A model generated the notes under the pieces. It ran no database searches. It was not told where the DNA came from and saw only the letters and a program-made list of their open reading frames with translations. The position numbers and the translations under genes were made by a program. A stretch of DNA of 64,000 nt from NCBI RefSeq assembly GCF_949987515.2, contig NC_082696.1:59590447-59654446 (forward strand), in the 5' to 3' direction. This stretch comes from Delphinus delphis. Lineage: Eukaryota; Chordata; Mammalia; Artiodactyla; Delphinidae. This document shows positions 48,580 through 59,640 of this stretch, piece by piece; position 1 is the stretch's first letter, and every line of letters begins with the position of its first letter.

Positions 48580-51500
48580 ATGGCAATAAGTATGTGCTGA
48601 TCAATAATTACTTTAAATGTGCATGACCTAAATGCTCCAATCAAAAGATTTAGAATGGCTGAATGGATTAAAAACAAAACAAAACAAAAACCAAGACTCC
48701 AGACTGCAAGTGAGGAGATGGAAAAGGTATTCCATGTAAATGGAAATGAAAAGACAGGTGGGGTAGCAATACTTATATCAGGCAAAATAGATTTTAAAAG
48801 AAAGACTGTAACATGAGACAAAGAAGGGCATTACATACTGATAAAGAGATCACTCCAACAAGAAGATATAACAATTGTAAATATATATGCACCCAAAAAG
48901 GAGCACCTAAATACATAAAGCAAATATTAACAGACATAAAGAAAGAAAATTGATACTAACACAATAATAGTAGGGGACTATAATACTCCACTTATATCAA
49001 TGAACAGATCATCCAGCTAGAATATCAATAAGGAAACACTAGCCTTAAAAGACCCATTAGACTAGATGAAATTAATAGAAATATACAGAACATTCCAACC
49101 AAAGGCAGCAGAATACACATTCTTTTCAAGTGCACATGAAACATTCTCCAGGAGAGATCCTATGCTAGGCCACCAAACAAGTCTCAGTATAATTTAAGAA
49201 GACTGAAATCATAGGAAGCATTTTTCTCATAACAAAGGCATGAGACTAGAAATAAACTACAAGGGGAAAAAAACAGTAAAAAACACAAACACATGGAGGC
49301 TAAGATATATGCTCCTAAACAACCAATGGGTCACTAATGAAATCAAAGGTGAAATTTAAAAGTACCTGAAGACAAATAAAAATGAAAACACAATATCCCA
49401 AATCTATGGGACATAGCAAAAGCAGTTCTAAGAAGGAGGCTGATTGTGATACAAGCCTATCTCAGAAATAAGATAAATCTCAAATAAACAATCTAACTTT
49501 ACACCTAACAGAACTAGAAAAAGAAGAATAAACAAAACCCAATGTTAGTAGAAGAGAAAAAAATAAAGATACATCTGAAATAAATAAAATAGAGACTAAA
49601 GATATCAAAAAAAGAGAGAAGGGGTCCAAATTAATAAAATCAGAAATAAAAGAGAAGTATAACCAATACCACAGAAATACATACTATCATAAGAAATCAC
49701 TGTGAAAAAATTTTATGCCAATAAACTGGACAACCTAGAAGAAATGGACAAATTCCTAGAAATGTACATCTCTCAAAACTGAATGAAGAAAATACAGAAA
49801 ATATAAACAGACTGATTACCAGTATTAAAACTGAATCAGTAATTTTTTTAAAACTCCCCAAAAATAAAAGTCCAGGACCAGATGGCTTCAAAGGTGAATT
49901 CTACAAAACACTTAAAGAAGAGTTAACACCTACTCTTATCAAACAATTCCAAAAAAATTGAAGATAAAGGAATGTTTCTGAATTCACTCTATGAGACCAT
50001 AATAATTCTGATACCAAAACCAGACAAAGACACCACAAAAGAAGAATATTACAGGCCGATATCACTGATGAACACTGGTGCAAAAATTATAAACAAAATA
50101 TTAGGAATCCAAATTCAACAATACATTAAAAGATCATACACCATGATCAAGTGGATTTATCCCAGGGATGCAAGGATGATTCGATATGCACAAATAAAGC
50201 AAGGTGATACACCACATTAACAAACTGAAGAATAAAATTATATGATTACCTCAACAGATGCAGAAAAAACTTTTAATAAATTCAACATCAATTCATGATA
50301 AAAACTCTCCACAAAGTGGGTACACAGGAAATATAATAAAGGCCATATATGACAACTCTACAGCCAACATCATACTCAACAGTGAAAAGCTGAAAGCATT
50401 CTGTCTAAGATCAGGACCAAGACAAAGATGCACAATTTTTCTACTTTTATTCCTCAAGCATCAGTATTCCTAGCCACAGCAATCAGACCAGAAAAAAAAA
50501 AAAAATAGAAGGAATCCAAATCGGAAAGGAAGAAGTAAAACTGTCACTGTTTGCAGATGACATGATACCTTATATAGAAAATCCTAAAGACACTACCAGA
50601 AAACTATTAGTACTAATGAACAAATTCAGTAAAGTTGCAGGATACAAAGTTAACATACAGAAATCTGTTGCATTTCTGTACACTAACAATAAACTATCAG
50701 AAAGAAAAATAAACAACCTCATTTACAATTGTATCAAAAAGAATAAAATACCTAGAGAAAAAGCTAACCAAGGAGGTTAAACTATAAGACATTGATGACA
50801 GAAATGGAAGATACCACAAACAAATGGAAAGATATACCATATTCATGGATTGGAAGAATTAATATTGTTAAAATGACCATACTACCCAAGGCAATCTATA
50901 GATTCAGTGTAATCCTTATCAATATGCCAATGGCATTTTTCACAGAAGTAGAACAAATAATTCTAAAATTTGTATGGAAACACAAGAGACCTTGAATATC
51001 CAAAACAATCTTGAGAAAGAACAAAGCTGAAGGTATTACTCTCCCTGATTTCAACCTATACTACAAAGCTACAATAATCAAAACAGTATGGTACTGGCAC
51101 AAAAACAGACACATAGATCAGTGGAACAGAATAGACAACCCACATATAAATCCACACTTACATGGTCAGTGAATCTATGACAAAGGAGGTAAGAATATAC
51201 AATGGGGAAAAGACAGCATTTTCAGTATGGTGTTGGTAAAACTGGACACAGCTACCTGCAAAGAATCAAACTGGACTACTTTATACAAAAATAAACTCAA
51301 AATGAACTAAAGACTTAAATGTAAGACCTGAAACCATAAACATAGGTTTATGGTTCCATAAACACAGGTTTATGGTTTCATAAACCATAGAAGAAACAAT
51401 AGGCAGTATACCCTTTGACAGTAGTATTAGCAATATTTTTCTGGATCTGTCTCCTCAGGCAAGGGAAACAAAGGCAAAAATAAACAAATGGGACTCCATC

Positions 51501-52284
51501 AAACTAAAAACTTTTTGCACAGTGAAGGAAACTATCAACAAAACAAAAGGCAGCCTATCAAGTTAGGAGATGATATTTGCAAATGATATATTTGATAAGG
51601 GGTTAATATCCATAATATACAAAGAATTCATACCACTCAACATCAAAAAATAAACAAACAAACAACATGATTCAAAAATCAGCAGAGGACCTAAATAGAC
51701 ATTTTTCCAAAAAAGACATAGAGATGGCCAAGAGACATATGAAAAGATGCTGACATCACTAATCATCAGGGACATGCAAACCAAAACCATAGGGAGATAT
51801 CACCTGACACCTGTCAGAAATTCTCTCACCAAAAAGTCTACAAACAACAAGTGTTGACAAGGATGTGGAGAAGAGGAAACCCTCGTTGGTGGGATTGTAA
51901 ATTGGTGCAGCCACTATTCAAAACATCATGCAAGTTTCTCAAAAAATTAAAACGAAAACTTCCATATGATACAGCAATTTCACTTCTGGGTATTTACCTG
52001 AAGAAAGCAAAAACATTAATTTGAAAAGATATATGCACCCCAATGTTCACTGCAGTATTATTTACAATAGCCAAGATATGGAAGTGATCTAAATGCCTAT
52101 CAATAGATGAATGGATAAAGAGGATGTGGTATATACCTATAATGGAATATTACTCAGCCACTAAAAAGAATGAAATATTGCCATTTGTGACAACATGGAT
52201 AGACCTAGAGGGTATCATGTTAAGTTAAACAAGTCAGCACACAAAGACAAATACCATATGATATCACTTATATGTGGAATCTAA
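48580..52284 (+). pseudogene. L1-d ORF2 pseudogene
   Basis: It starts at ATG 48580 and has an early stop after MAISMC. The family stop is taa 52282-52284. The endonuclease has lost the segment that carries the catalytic glutamate: 'AEWIKNK' runs almost directly into 'EEMEKVFHVN'. The reverse-transcriptase FADD box is intact at 50550-50561, unlike L1-b. Frames shift repeatedly, for example near 50250 and 50470, and the cysteine region is badly worn. A palindromic duplication interrupts it at 51331-51390. Confidence 0.85.
51331..51390. repeat. Tandem pair of 22-bp palindromes in L1-d ORF2
   Basis: Two units ccataaacataggtttatgg and ccataaacacaggtttatgg lie head-to-tail. Each is nearly its own reverse complement. 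They are extra compared with related L1s, which run straight from 'gaaaccataaa' to the 'gaagaaa' block. Confidence 0.75.
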
Positions 52285-52596
52285 AAAACAAAATAATTGA
52301 ACAAACATAACAAACAGAGATACAGAGAACAAACAAGTGGTTGCCAGAGTGGAGTGGGGTGAGGGGATGAGTGGAATAGATGAGGCAGATTGAGAGGTAC
52401 AAAATTCCAGTTATAAAATAAATAAGTCATAGAAATGTAATATACAACATAGGTAATATAGTCAATAATATTATAATAACTTTGTATCGTGACTGGTAAC
52501 TAGACTTTTCCTGGTGATCATTTTGTAATATGGAATCACTATGCTGTACACCTGAAACTAACATAATATTATAAATCAATTATACTTTAATTAAAT

Positions 52597-52900
52597 AAAC
52601 AGAAATTTATTGCCCACAGTTCTGGACTGAAATTCCAATATCAGGTGCCAGCATGATTAGGTTCTGGTGAAGATCCTCTTCCAGGTTGCAGACCACCAAC
52701 TTCCCATTGTATCCTCACATGGCAGAAAGTACAAGCCAGCTCTCTGGGGTCTCTTTTGTAAGGGCACTAATCCCAATATTGAGGGTTCCACTTCTATGAC
52801 CTAGTCACTTCCCAAAGACCCCACCTCTTAATACCATCATTTGGGGGTTAAGATTTCAACATGTGATTTTTAGGGGGACACAAACATTAAGACCATACTT
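52597..52900 (-). mobile_element. MLT1A-like LTR (ERVL-MaLR), inverted
   Basis: It shows the MLT1 series in inverted order: 'cagaaatttattgcccacag', 'tcctcacatggcagaaag', 'ctctctggggtctcttttg', 'agaccccacctcttaatacc' and 'gggggacacaaacattaaga'. The outermost 40-60 bp expected at the left are absent at the junction with L1-d, suggesting that L1-d inserted into this LTR. Solo LTR, no coding part. Confidence 0.85.
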
Positions 52901-53279
52901 GAAATTGTTGTTAAAAAGAAACATGGTCAACCTACACAGAATTATTTCTGTAGTGTAAAGAAGTCCTTTACATATTATTTGGACACTACAAAATGAAAAC
53001 ATCAGAACATTAAGTTTTAACCTCTTTACTAGTTTTAAGAATGTAAGACTAAATCTTTCTAAGATACTGGGGATCCATTTGATTCCACAATAACTGAATA
53101 AACCACCAATTACAAGCAGATCATATTCCAATAGCTCATTTACACGGTACTTATTTGAAAATCTGATATTTTTCTATGATTATTTCATAAACACTACCTC
53201 TATAGTAAGCCAACCTGAAAAGGTAGACTTAATATAATGCACTAGAAGAATATTTATAATAGAGGGAGCATGAAGTCTT
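52901..53279. other. Unassigned DNA
   Basis: No feature is recognised. A minus-strand open frame at 52856-53131 overlaps the LTR edge and has no family. Confidence 0.4.
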
Positions 53280-53410
53280 GAGTAAGATAGACTTGTATTC
53301 AAATCTTGATTCCACTACTTAATAGCCAAGAGACTGAGCATGTCACTCAGCCTCGCTGAATTTCACTTCCTTTAAGTCCTATAGCATACATCATAATCAC
53401 AAGAATAAAA
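53280..53410 (+). mobile_element. MIR SINE remnant
   Basis: 'tgtattcaaatcttgattcc', 'actacttaatagccaagaga' and 'cactcagcctcgctgaattt' follow MIR order. Confidence 0.7.
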
Positions 53411-53429
53411 AGATTAAGCACATCTAACT

Positions 53430-53545
53430 ACTGCTGAATGATTACTTATTGGCAGGCACTAAACTAAGGCTATCCATTATCATATTTAGTCCTTATACCA
53501 ATCCAAAACAATAGTTACTATTAATACAGATGAAAAATGAAGCCT
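53430..53545 (-). mobile_element. MIR SINE remnant, inverted
   Basis: 'ggcaggcactaaactaagg', 'atatttagtccttatacca' and 'tacagatgaaaaatgaagc' read as an inverted MIR beside the previous plus-strand copy. Confidence 0.6.
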
Positions 53546-53654
53546 CGTGGAACCTCTAAGAGGATTAAATGTAAAGTACCTACAGTATTACTAGACATAT
53601 TCCTTTTCCCTCTGAATAAGAAGCACTTGCTATAATAAGACTAAAATTTGTCTT

Positions 53655-53765
53655 TGTTTCAAGATTGTGAACTCCATGAAGACAGGGATTGTGCCTATCT
53701 TGTTTACTGCCATATTCCCAGCCTCTGATACATCACAGGAAAATATATAATTACTGGATGAATGT
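53655..53765 (+). mobile_element. L2 3' end remnant
   Basis: 'gtgaactccatgaagacagg', 'gattgtgcctatcttgttta' and 'ccatattcccagcctctgat' are the recognisable L2 3' tail, ending near 'ctggatgaatg'. Confidence 0.75.
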
Positions 53766-54222
53766 ACAAATGTTAACTAATTTTCATCAGAAGCAGCCGT
53801 ATTTCAAAAGTTTTGTTAAAATATCTAGAACTCCTTTTTTAAAAAATTGCTGGTAGCATAAAGACTTTTGAGCAGCATAAACTTGAAGAGAAATATTTAA
53901 TCTTCTGAAACTTGAGTTGACTTTTCATTATGAAGGGTCACTGAATTATTAGCAAGATGTGATGCTCTTTCTCCTTATCCTTCATGGTGTTTCTCATTCT
54001 AGCCTAACATTAAAATAAAAGTTTTCTTTTTCATAATTTGTGTCATTTGTTTCATTTTCCTTAGATCTCAAATATTCCACATACTATTTAAAAATAATCC
54101 CTTCTGTTTTAATTCACACCCACACCACAGACTTCAAAATTATCTGGTGCCTACAATTAGTGAAATTTCCATAGAGCTAAGAAACCAATCATCTTACTTC
54201 TCTTGCTATATCTAAGTTATGC
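53766..54222. other. Unassigned DNA
   Basis: No feature is recognised. Confidence 0.4.
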
Positions 54223-54232
54223 AACACTTTTA

Positions 54233-55244
54233 TTTTCAGCTTTATTGAGATACTGTTGACATACAACATATTTAAGTTTGAAGTGTACAATATGATGATT
54301 TTGCAAAATGATTACTACAAAGTTACTTAACACCTCCATCCACTCGCAATTACTGTGTGTGTGTGTAGTGGTAACATTTGAGATCTACTTTCTTAACTTT
54401 CAAGTTTATAATATAGTATTATTAATTACAGTCACCATGCTGTACACTAAATACCCAGAACTTATTCATCTTGTAGCTGGAGTTGGTACACTTTGGACAA
54501 CATCTCCTTATTGCTCCTACTTCCCAGCCTCTGGCAACCACCATTCTGCTCTCTACTTCTCTGAGTTCAGATTTCTTAGATTCCGCATATAAATGAGAAC
54601 ATACAGTATTTGTCCTTCTCTGACTAATTTCACTGAGCATAACACCCTGAAGGTCCATCCACATTGTCACAAATGGCAGGATTTCCTTCTTTTTATGGCT
54701 GAATAATATTCCATTGTATATACTATACCATATTCTTTTTACCCATTCATCTGTTGATGGATACACAGGTTGTTTTCATGTCTTGGCTACTGTGAATAAT
54801 GCTGCAATGAACATGGGGGGGTCCAGAAATCTTTTAAAGACTGTGTTTTCATTTCCTTTGGATATATATTCAGAAATGGAATTGCTGGATCATATGGTCA
54901 TTCTATTTTTAATTTTTTGAGGAACCTCCACACTGTTTTGCATAGTGGCTGCACCAATTTACATTCCCACCAACAATACACAAGTGTTCCCTTTTCTCGA
55001 CAGCCTCACCAACACTTGTTGTCTATTGTCTTTTTGACAATAGCCATTCTATCAGGTGTGAAGTAGTATTTCATTGTGGCTTTGATTTGCATTTCCCTGA
55101 TGATTAATGATGTCAAGCATTTTTTCATGTACCTGTTGCCCATTTGTATGTCTTCTTTGGAAAAATGTCTATTCAAGTGCTTTTGCCCATTTTTCAATTG
55201 GATTGTTTCATTTTTTGCTGTTGAGTTATATAAGATAGTTAGGT
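54233..55244 (-). mobile_element. Old L1M 3' end, 5'-truncated, inverted
   Basis: Read on the minus strand it is the ORF2 C-terminus and 3' UTR of an L1M. Plus-strand landmarks are 'tttattgagatactgttgac', 'aatattccattgtatatact' and 'tttgatttgcatttccctga'. A 10-bp duplication 'aacactttta' is present at 54223-54232 and 55245-55254. It is in opposite orientation to the 33-52.6 kb L1 block. Frames are broken. Confidence 0.85.
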
Positions 55245-55254
55245 AACACTTTTA

Positions 55255-56197
55255 CATCTGCTTTCTATCTTCCAATATTAGGAACATCTCTCATCTACTT
55301 TCTTTCCTTCTCCCATTCTTTTTGCCCATATGTGTCTCTATATTAATTAATCCTTTGTCATTTAAACTGGGTTTCATGAAGAATAAATGTAAATGTTTAT
55401 GTGCAATCTAACATATTAAACTGGCACTCCATAACATCAATAATAGTTTCTGTCTTTATTTCCAGGTTTATTAAGTGAGAAGTAGTCATTGTTTGTGGTA
55501 CAAAAACAGATAGAATGAACCTTCTTATGCACAAACCTATATTCTACCTTCATTTGTCTGTAATGGCATCTAGAAAAGGTCAATGACAGAGTGCTATTCC
55601 AGCAGCTGTCCTTGCAGATCAATAGAGGAAAAAGAAAGTAAGGAAAATGACAAGTGGGACAATAAACATATCTTTAAAAATGTCCCCAAATTTAAACTGT
55701 GATTTCACAGGATCTAGTTTAAACCCTATGCAAAGAAGAAATCCCCTTTAAAATAATCCTAATAAGTGCCCATTATGTCACTATTTAAACATTTCCAGTG
55801 AATAGAAGGTCACAACCCTACTAGATGACCCACTGTATTTTTCTAGAATATTCATTATTTAAATCTCTGGGTTAGTCTCCAGTATGGTAAGATGTTCAGC
55901 AAAGTCAAGCAGCAGAGCACTACCCTATCACAGCGAACATGCGGAATCTATTCTAGTGATGATAGGGGCAGTAGCAGCAGCAACTATATCCAGATTCCAG
56001 AGGCAGTGGTTCTAGAAGCAGCACCCAAGGTTCAGGATGAGTGTTGTCAAAGGTGCAACGTTCCACATCTATATCCAAAAGATCATTCATTCTGCAAAAT
56101 AACTTGTATATTTGTTCCTATCAATGTAAACTACAAGCCTCAACCTCGAGGTATTTTTAAAAGATTCCTTTTAATATTCTTTAATAATTGGATAGTA
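55255..56197. other. Unassigned DNA with one unexplained open frame
   Basis: An open frame from 55892 (+) gives about 100 codons before running into the next L1. It begins MFSKVKQQSTTLSQRTCG and has a serine-rich part (SSDDRGSSSSNY) and a CC..C..C cluster (DECCQRCNVP). I recognise no family, splice signal or promoter. It may be chance or a processed pseudogene piece. Confidence 0.35.
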
Positions 56198-56210
56198 TCC
56201 AATACCCTTT

Positions 56211-57175
56211 TTTTTAACATCTTTATTGGAGTATAATTGCTTTACAATGCTGTGTTAGTTTCTGCTTTACAACAAAATGAATCAGTTATACATATACATA
56301 TGTTCCCATATCTCTTCCCTCTTGTGTCTCCCTCCCTCCCACCCTCCCTATCCCACCCCTCTAGGTGGTCACAAAGCACCGAGCTGATCTCCCTGTGCTA
56401 TGTGGCTGCTTCCCACTAGCTATTTTACGTTTGGTAGTGTATATATGTCCATGCCACTCTCTCACTTTGTCCCAGTTTACCCTTCCCCTTCCCCATATCC
56501 TCAAGTCCATTCTCTAGTAGGTCTGTGTCTTTATTCCCGTCTTGCCCCGAGGTTCTTCATGACTTTTTTTTTTTTTTTTTTTTAGATTCTATGTATATGT
56601 GTTAGCATAGGGTATTTTTCTCTTTCTGACTTACTTCACTCTGTATGACAGACTCTAGGTCCATCCACATCACTACAAATAACTCAATTTCATTTCTTTT
56701 GATGGCTGAGTAATACTCCATTGTATATATGTGCCACATCTTTATCCATTCATCTGTTGATGGACACTTAGGTTGCTTCCATGTCCTGGCTATTGTAAAC
56801 AGAGCTGCAATGAACATTTTGGCACATGACTCTTTTTGAATTATGGTTTTCTCAGGGTATATGCCCAGTAGTGGGATTGCTGGGTCGTATGGTAGTTCTA
56901 CTTTTAGTTTTTTAAGGAACCTCCATACAGTTCTCCATAGTGGCTGTATCAATTTACATTCCCACCAACAGTGCAAGAGGGTTCCCTTTTCTCCACACCC
57001 TCTCCAGCATTTATTGTTCGTAGATTTTTTGATGATGGCCATTCTAACTGGTGTGAGATGATATCTCATTGCAGTTTTGATTTGCATTTCTCTAATGATT
57101 AATGATGTTGAGCATTCTTTCATGTGTTTGTTGACAACCTGTATATCTTCTTTGAAGAAATGTCTATTTAGGTCT
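56211..57175 (-). mobile_element. 5'-truncated cetacean L1 3' end, inverted
   Basis: ORF2 C-terminus plus 3' UTR, with the A-tail as a T-run at the left. A 13-bp duplication with one mismatch flanks it: tccaatacccttt at 56198-56210 and tccaatatccttt at 57176-57188. The 3' UTR holds an internal T-run (about 56564-56583, read on the plus strand) and a C-rich tract (56330-56358). It is closely related by eye to the L1s at 25508 and 35512. Confidence 0.92.
56602..57175 (-). pseudogene. L1 ORF2 C-terminal fragment, uninterrupted
   Basis: About 190 codons are open without a stop, from the truncation point to a stop only about ten codons short of the usual L1 end. It includes the cysteine motif [19 protein letters not shown] and the [15 protein letters not shown] region. 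The final residues (KEKNTLC) differ from the family end because of a change near 56610. There is no promoter or start codon of its own, so it is a fossil with an accidentally preserved frame. Confidence 0.88.
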
Positions 57176-57188
57176 TCCAATATCCTTT

Positions 57189-59149
57189 TAACAAATTCCT
57201 TTTCTGCTTTAAGTTAGCCAGTGGGATTCTTTTGCGTGCAACTAAAAATCTGATGAAAATCTGATTGAAAAGTATTATTTAACTTTTAAATAATAAATTT
57301 CATAAAAATAAAAATTGTTTAAAGAAAAATAAAATACCTCTTGGAAAATATTACTAAATAACGTTAGGAGCTAATATCAACTTTAGAATCTGAACCTCTT
57401 CAGAGAAGTCAGTTTCTCAGTTTGAAAGAAGCAGACCAGTCTTTTAAGTTTTCCTTTTCTCAGAGCACTGTAATTTATTTAGTAAATTTCTCCTTTGGAA
57501 CTAGGAGGCATCAAAGAGACCCACTGCCAGGAACTGAGCAGCTTACTCCTTTCTGCTAATAACAATATGGTGGAAGTCGATTATTGCAGCCCAGCTGCTC
57601 AAGGAGTAGAAAATGAGGAGTGATGGCCTATTCAAGAAGTTGAGGCTGAATTATGATTTGAGAGGGGAGCAAATATTTCTCCCAAGTACTCTTGGATTTT
57701 ACTGAAATAATTAATGCTACTTATATATCTGAAATGATATAAAAATATTGATTAAAATTTCATATAGACATAGTAGAGCTTATTGGCCAAGTGAAAACCC
57801 ATTAAACCTCACTTTTCTTTTTTCTAGCTCAATACATGTGGTAAAAACATGAAATCACTAGCATATATAAAGGCAGGTTTGGCGGACTTTTTCTATTTAC
57901 TGGGACTGTGAGCTACAAAATTGAATTCGGGACCCTATCTCCAAGAAAAAGTCATTAGTTCTCAGAATAATGACATGTTAGTGGATCAGACATAGATAAA
58001 AGATTTCCATTATGACTGTTTTTAGCTATGATTTACAGTGGCCCTACATTGTTTTATAACGACTTTCCATTTTGAAAATGTACATCCACTGTTAGTTTTA
58101 TAGATGTAGTCACAGTTGATTGTGGGCTTGAGAGATTGATCCTTCTAACTCAGTAACAAAAAGAAGAATAAAGTTAGCATACAATAAATAGGCATTCTAG
58201 ATACATTTATAAGCATGTCCTTTAGTAGTAGAATTTTAAGGGGAAAATAAGTATAAAAATGTTTTAATAATTGCTTAACCATTCAATACCTTTTGTTAGA
58301 GTCTGGAGGAAACTGTAAAATAATGCTTGATAGCTCTAGCGCTCTAATAGAACATGATTCTGCGATTATCTACTCATTTGTGCCCAGGTGCAAAAGAAAA
58401 TTTCATATACTCAATTTCTAATTGGCACTTGGTGTGGAAGTACCACTGAATAATGAATTTAACAAAAGGAAGCCAACCAGGATATCCATTCTTGATTTAT
58501 TTCACCCACATCTTTCCTTCCTAGCTCATAACAAGGCAGATTTGCCAATGATTTCAACCAAAGTCTTGGACCTACCCATAACATTTAGATTGAAACCCAT
58601 ACTGAAATTACCTTCACTCTGCTTACCACTCCTCTCAACCTCTTCTCCTACAGCCCCACTTTTCCCTACATTCCAACAGAAGATTGATCTTTACTCCAAA
58701 TCAGACCTGGTTAAAGCCAATAGATACATACAGACCCTAAATGACATTCTGCCCCACCCTACCCCATCTTAGCTTGGTCCTCTGCCTAGCTTCTTTCTCC
58801 TTAATTTCTGGACAGTTAAACTGACTTCTGCACTCATCCTTTCCTCTAGAATTTAAATCCACCAAAATCACATCCATTTTGGCTCAAGTAGCTAATATCT
58901 TTCCTAGCTCTACTCAACTCCTTTCACTGAAACAAAATTTATATACAATACAGAGTTATTTTGAATCCTTTATAGTTTCTTAAGCATAATGATCAATGAG
59001 ATATAAACTCAGTGATTTAAGTGAGTGAGCGAAATCAGATGGAACACACTATTATTATTATTATTATCACTATCACATAACAAAAATGGTAAGCCACATT
59101 CACATGACTCTAAGCTTATTTGTCCAATCATTGATATTTCATAAAACTA
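57189..59149. other. Unassigned AT-rich DNA
   Basis: Open frame 58422-58772 (+, 116 codons) is proline- and leucine-rich at its end and matches no family I know. (ATT)n near 59051-59066 is a short microsatellite. Nothing else is recognised. Confidence 0.45.
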
Positions 59150-59262
59150 TGTGAAGGAAAAACAAACATCTATTGAGTATTTATCATTCACCAAGTCTGT
59201 GCCAGAGAGGTAAGAAGTATTAGCTCTTTTCCTTTTATTTTCAAATAAAAAAACAAAATAAT

Positions 59263-59300
<38 letters not shown>

Positions 59301-59400
59301 CCAGACATAATTCTCCAAGAATTCATATTTGGTAAAGTTTTGAGCCAGGATTTGAACCAAAGTCTTGTGTAAGCCCCACCATCATAGACCTTAAAATGCT
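59150..59400 (-). mobile_element. MIR remnant, inverted, split by (AC)n
   Basis: 'tattgagtatttatcattca' with 'agtctgtgccagaga' at the left, and 'gagccaggatttgaaccaaa' with 'gtcttgtgtaagcccc' at the right, fit an inverted MIR. The middle is replaced by the AC array. Confidence 0.6.
59266..59298 (+). repeat. (AC)16 microsatellite
   Basis: A perfect AC run of 33 nt inside the MIR remnant. Confidence 0.97.
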
Positions 59401-59489
59401 TGATACCTCCTTAAAATAATAATTTCTTTGTCTGATAATAGTCCTCTCTGGATATATTCCAAAAGAACTAGCCATGGAAGTTCTGGTAA

Positions 59490-59640
59490 GTCATTATTAT
59501 TGTATGGGAAAGGTATACTGTCCCTATTTTGCTAATGAGAAACCTTACTTACAGAGAGGTAAATAATTTGACCCAAATCACACAACTAGTTAATGGCAAA
59601 CTAGAAACACAAATTTTCTTGTAAGTTAATTCCATTAGAG
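59490..59640 (-). mobile_element. MIR remnant, inverted
   Basis: 'gctaatgagaaaccttactt', 'acagagaggtaaataatttg' and 'acccaaatcacacaactagt' are inverted MIR core phrases. Confidence 0.75.

Larger units (their letters stand above)
47475..52592 (+). mobile_element. Old L1 (L1-d), 5'-truncated in ORF1
   Basis: It begins within the ORF1 coiled-coil ('aatgaagaatacaataactg') and covers the rest of ORF1, the inter-ORF spacer, ORF2 and the 3' UTR. It ends at 'ctgtacacctgaaactaac' and 'caattatactttaattaaa'. At about 5.1 kb it is the second-longest L1 here. The left edge (47455-47474) and the sequence after the 3' end (52596-52616) share 'ttttatttgcac/ atttattgcccac', possibly a worn target duplication inside the MLT1 LTR that follows. 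Confidence 0.82.

Noticed and set aside
58422..58772. 116-codon open frame as a gene
   Set aside because: No family resemblance, no supporting signals, and length within the chance range for a 64-kb six-frame scan.
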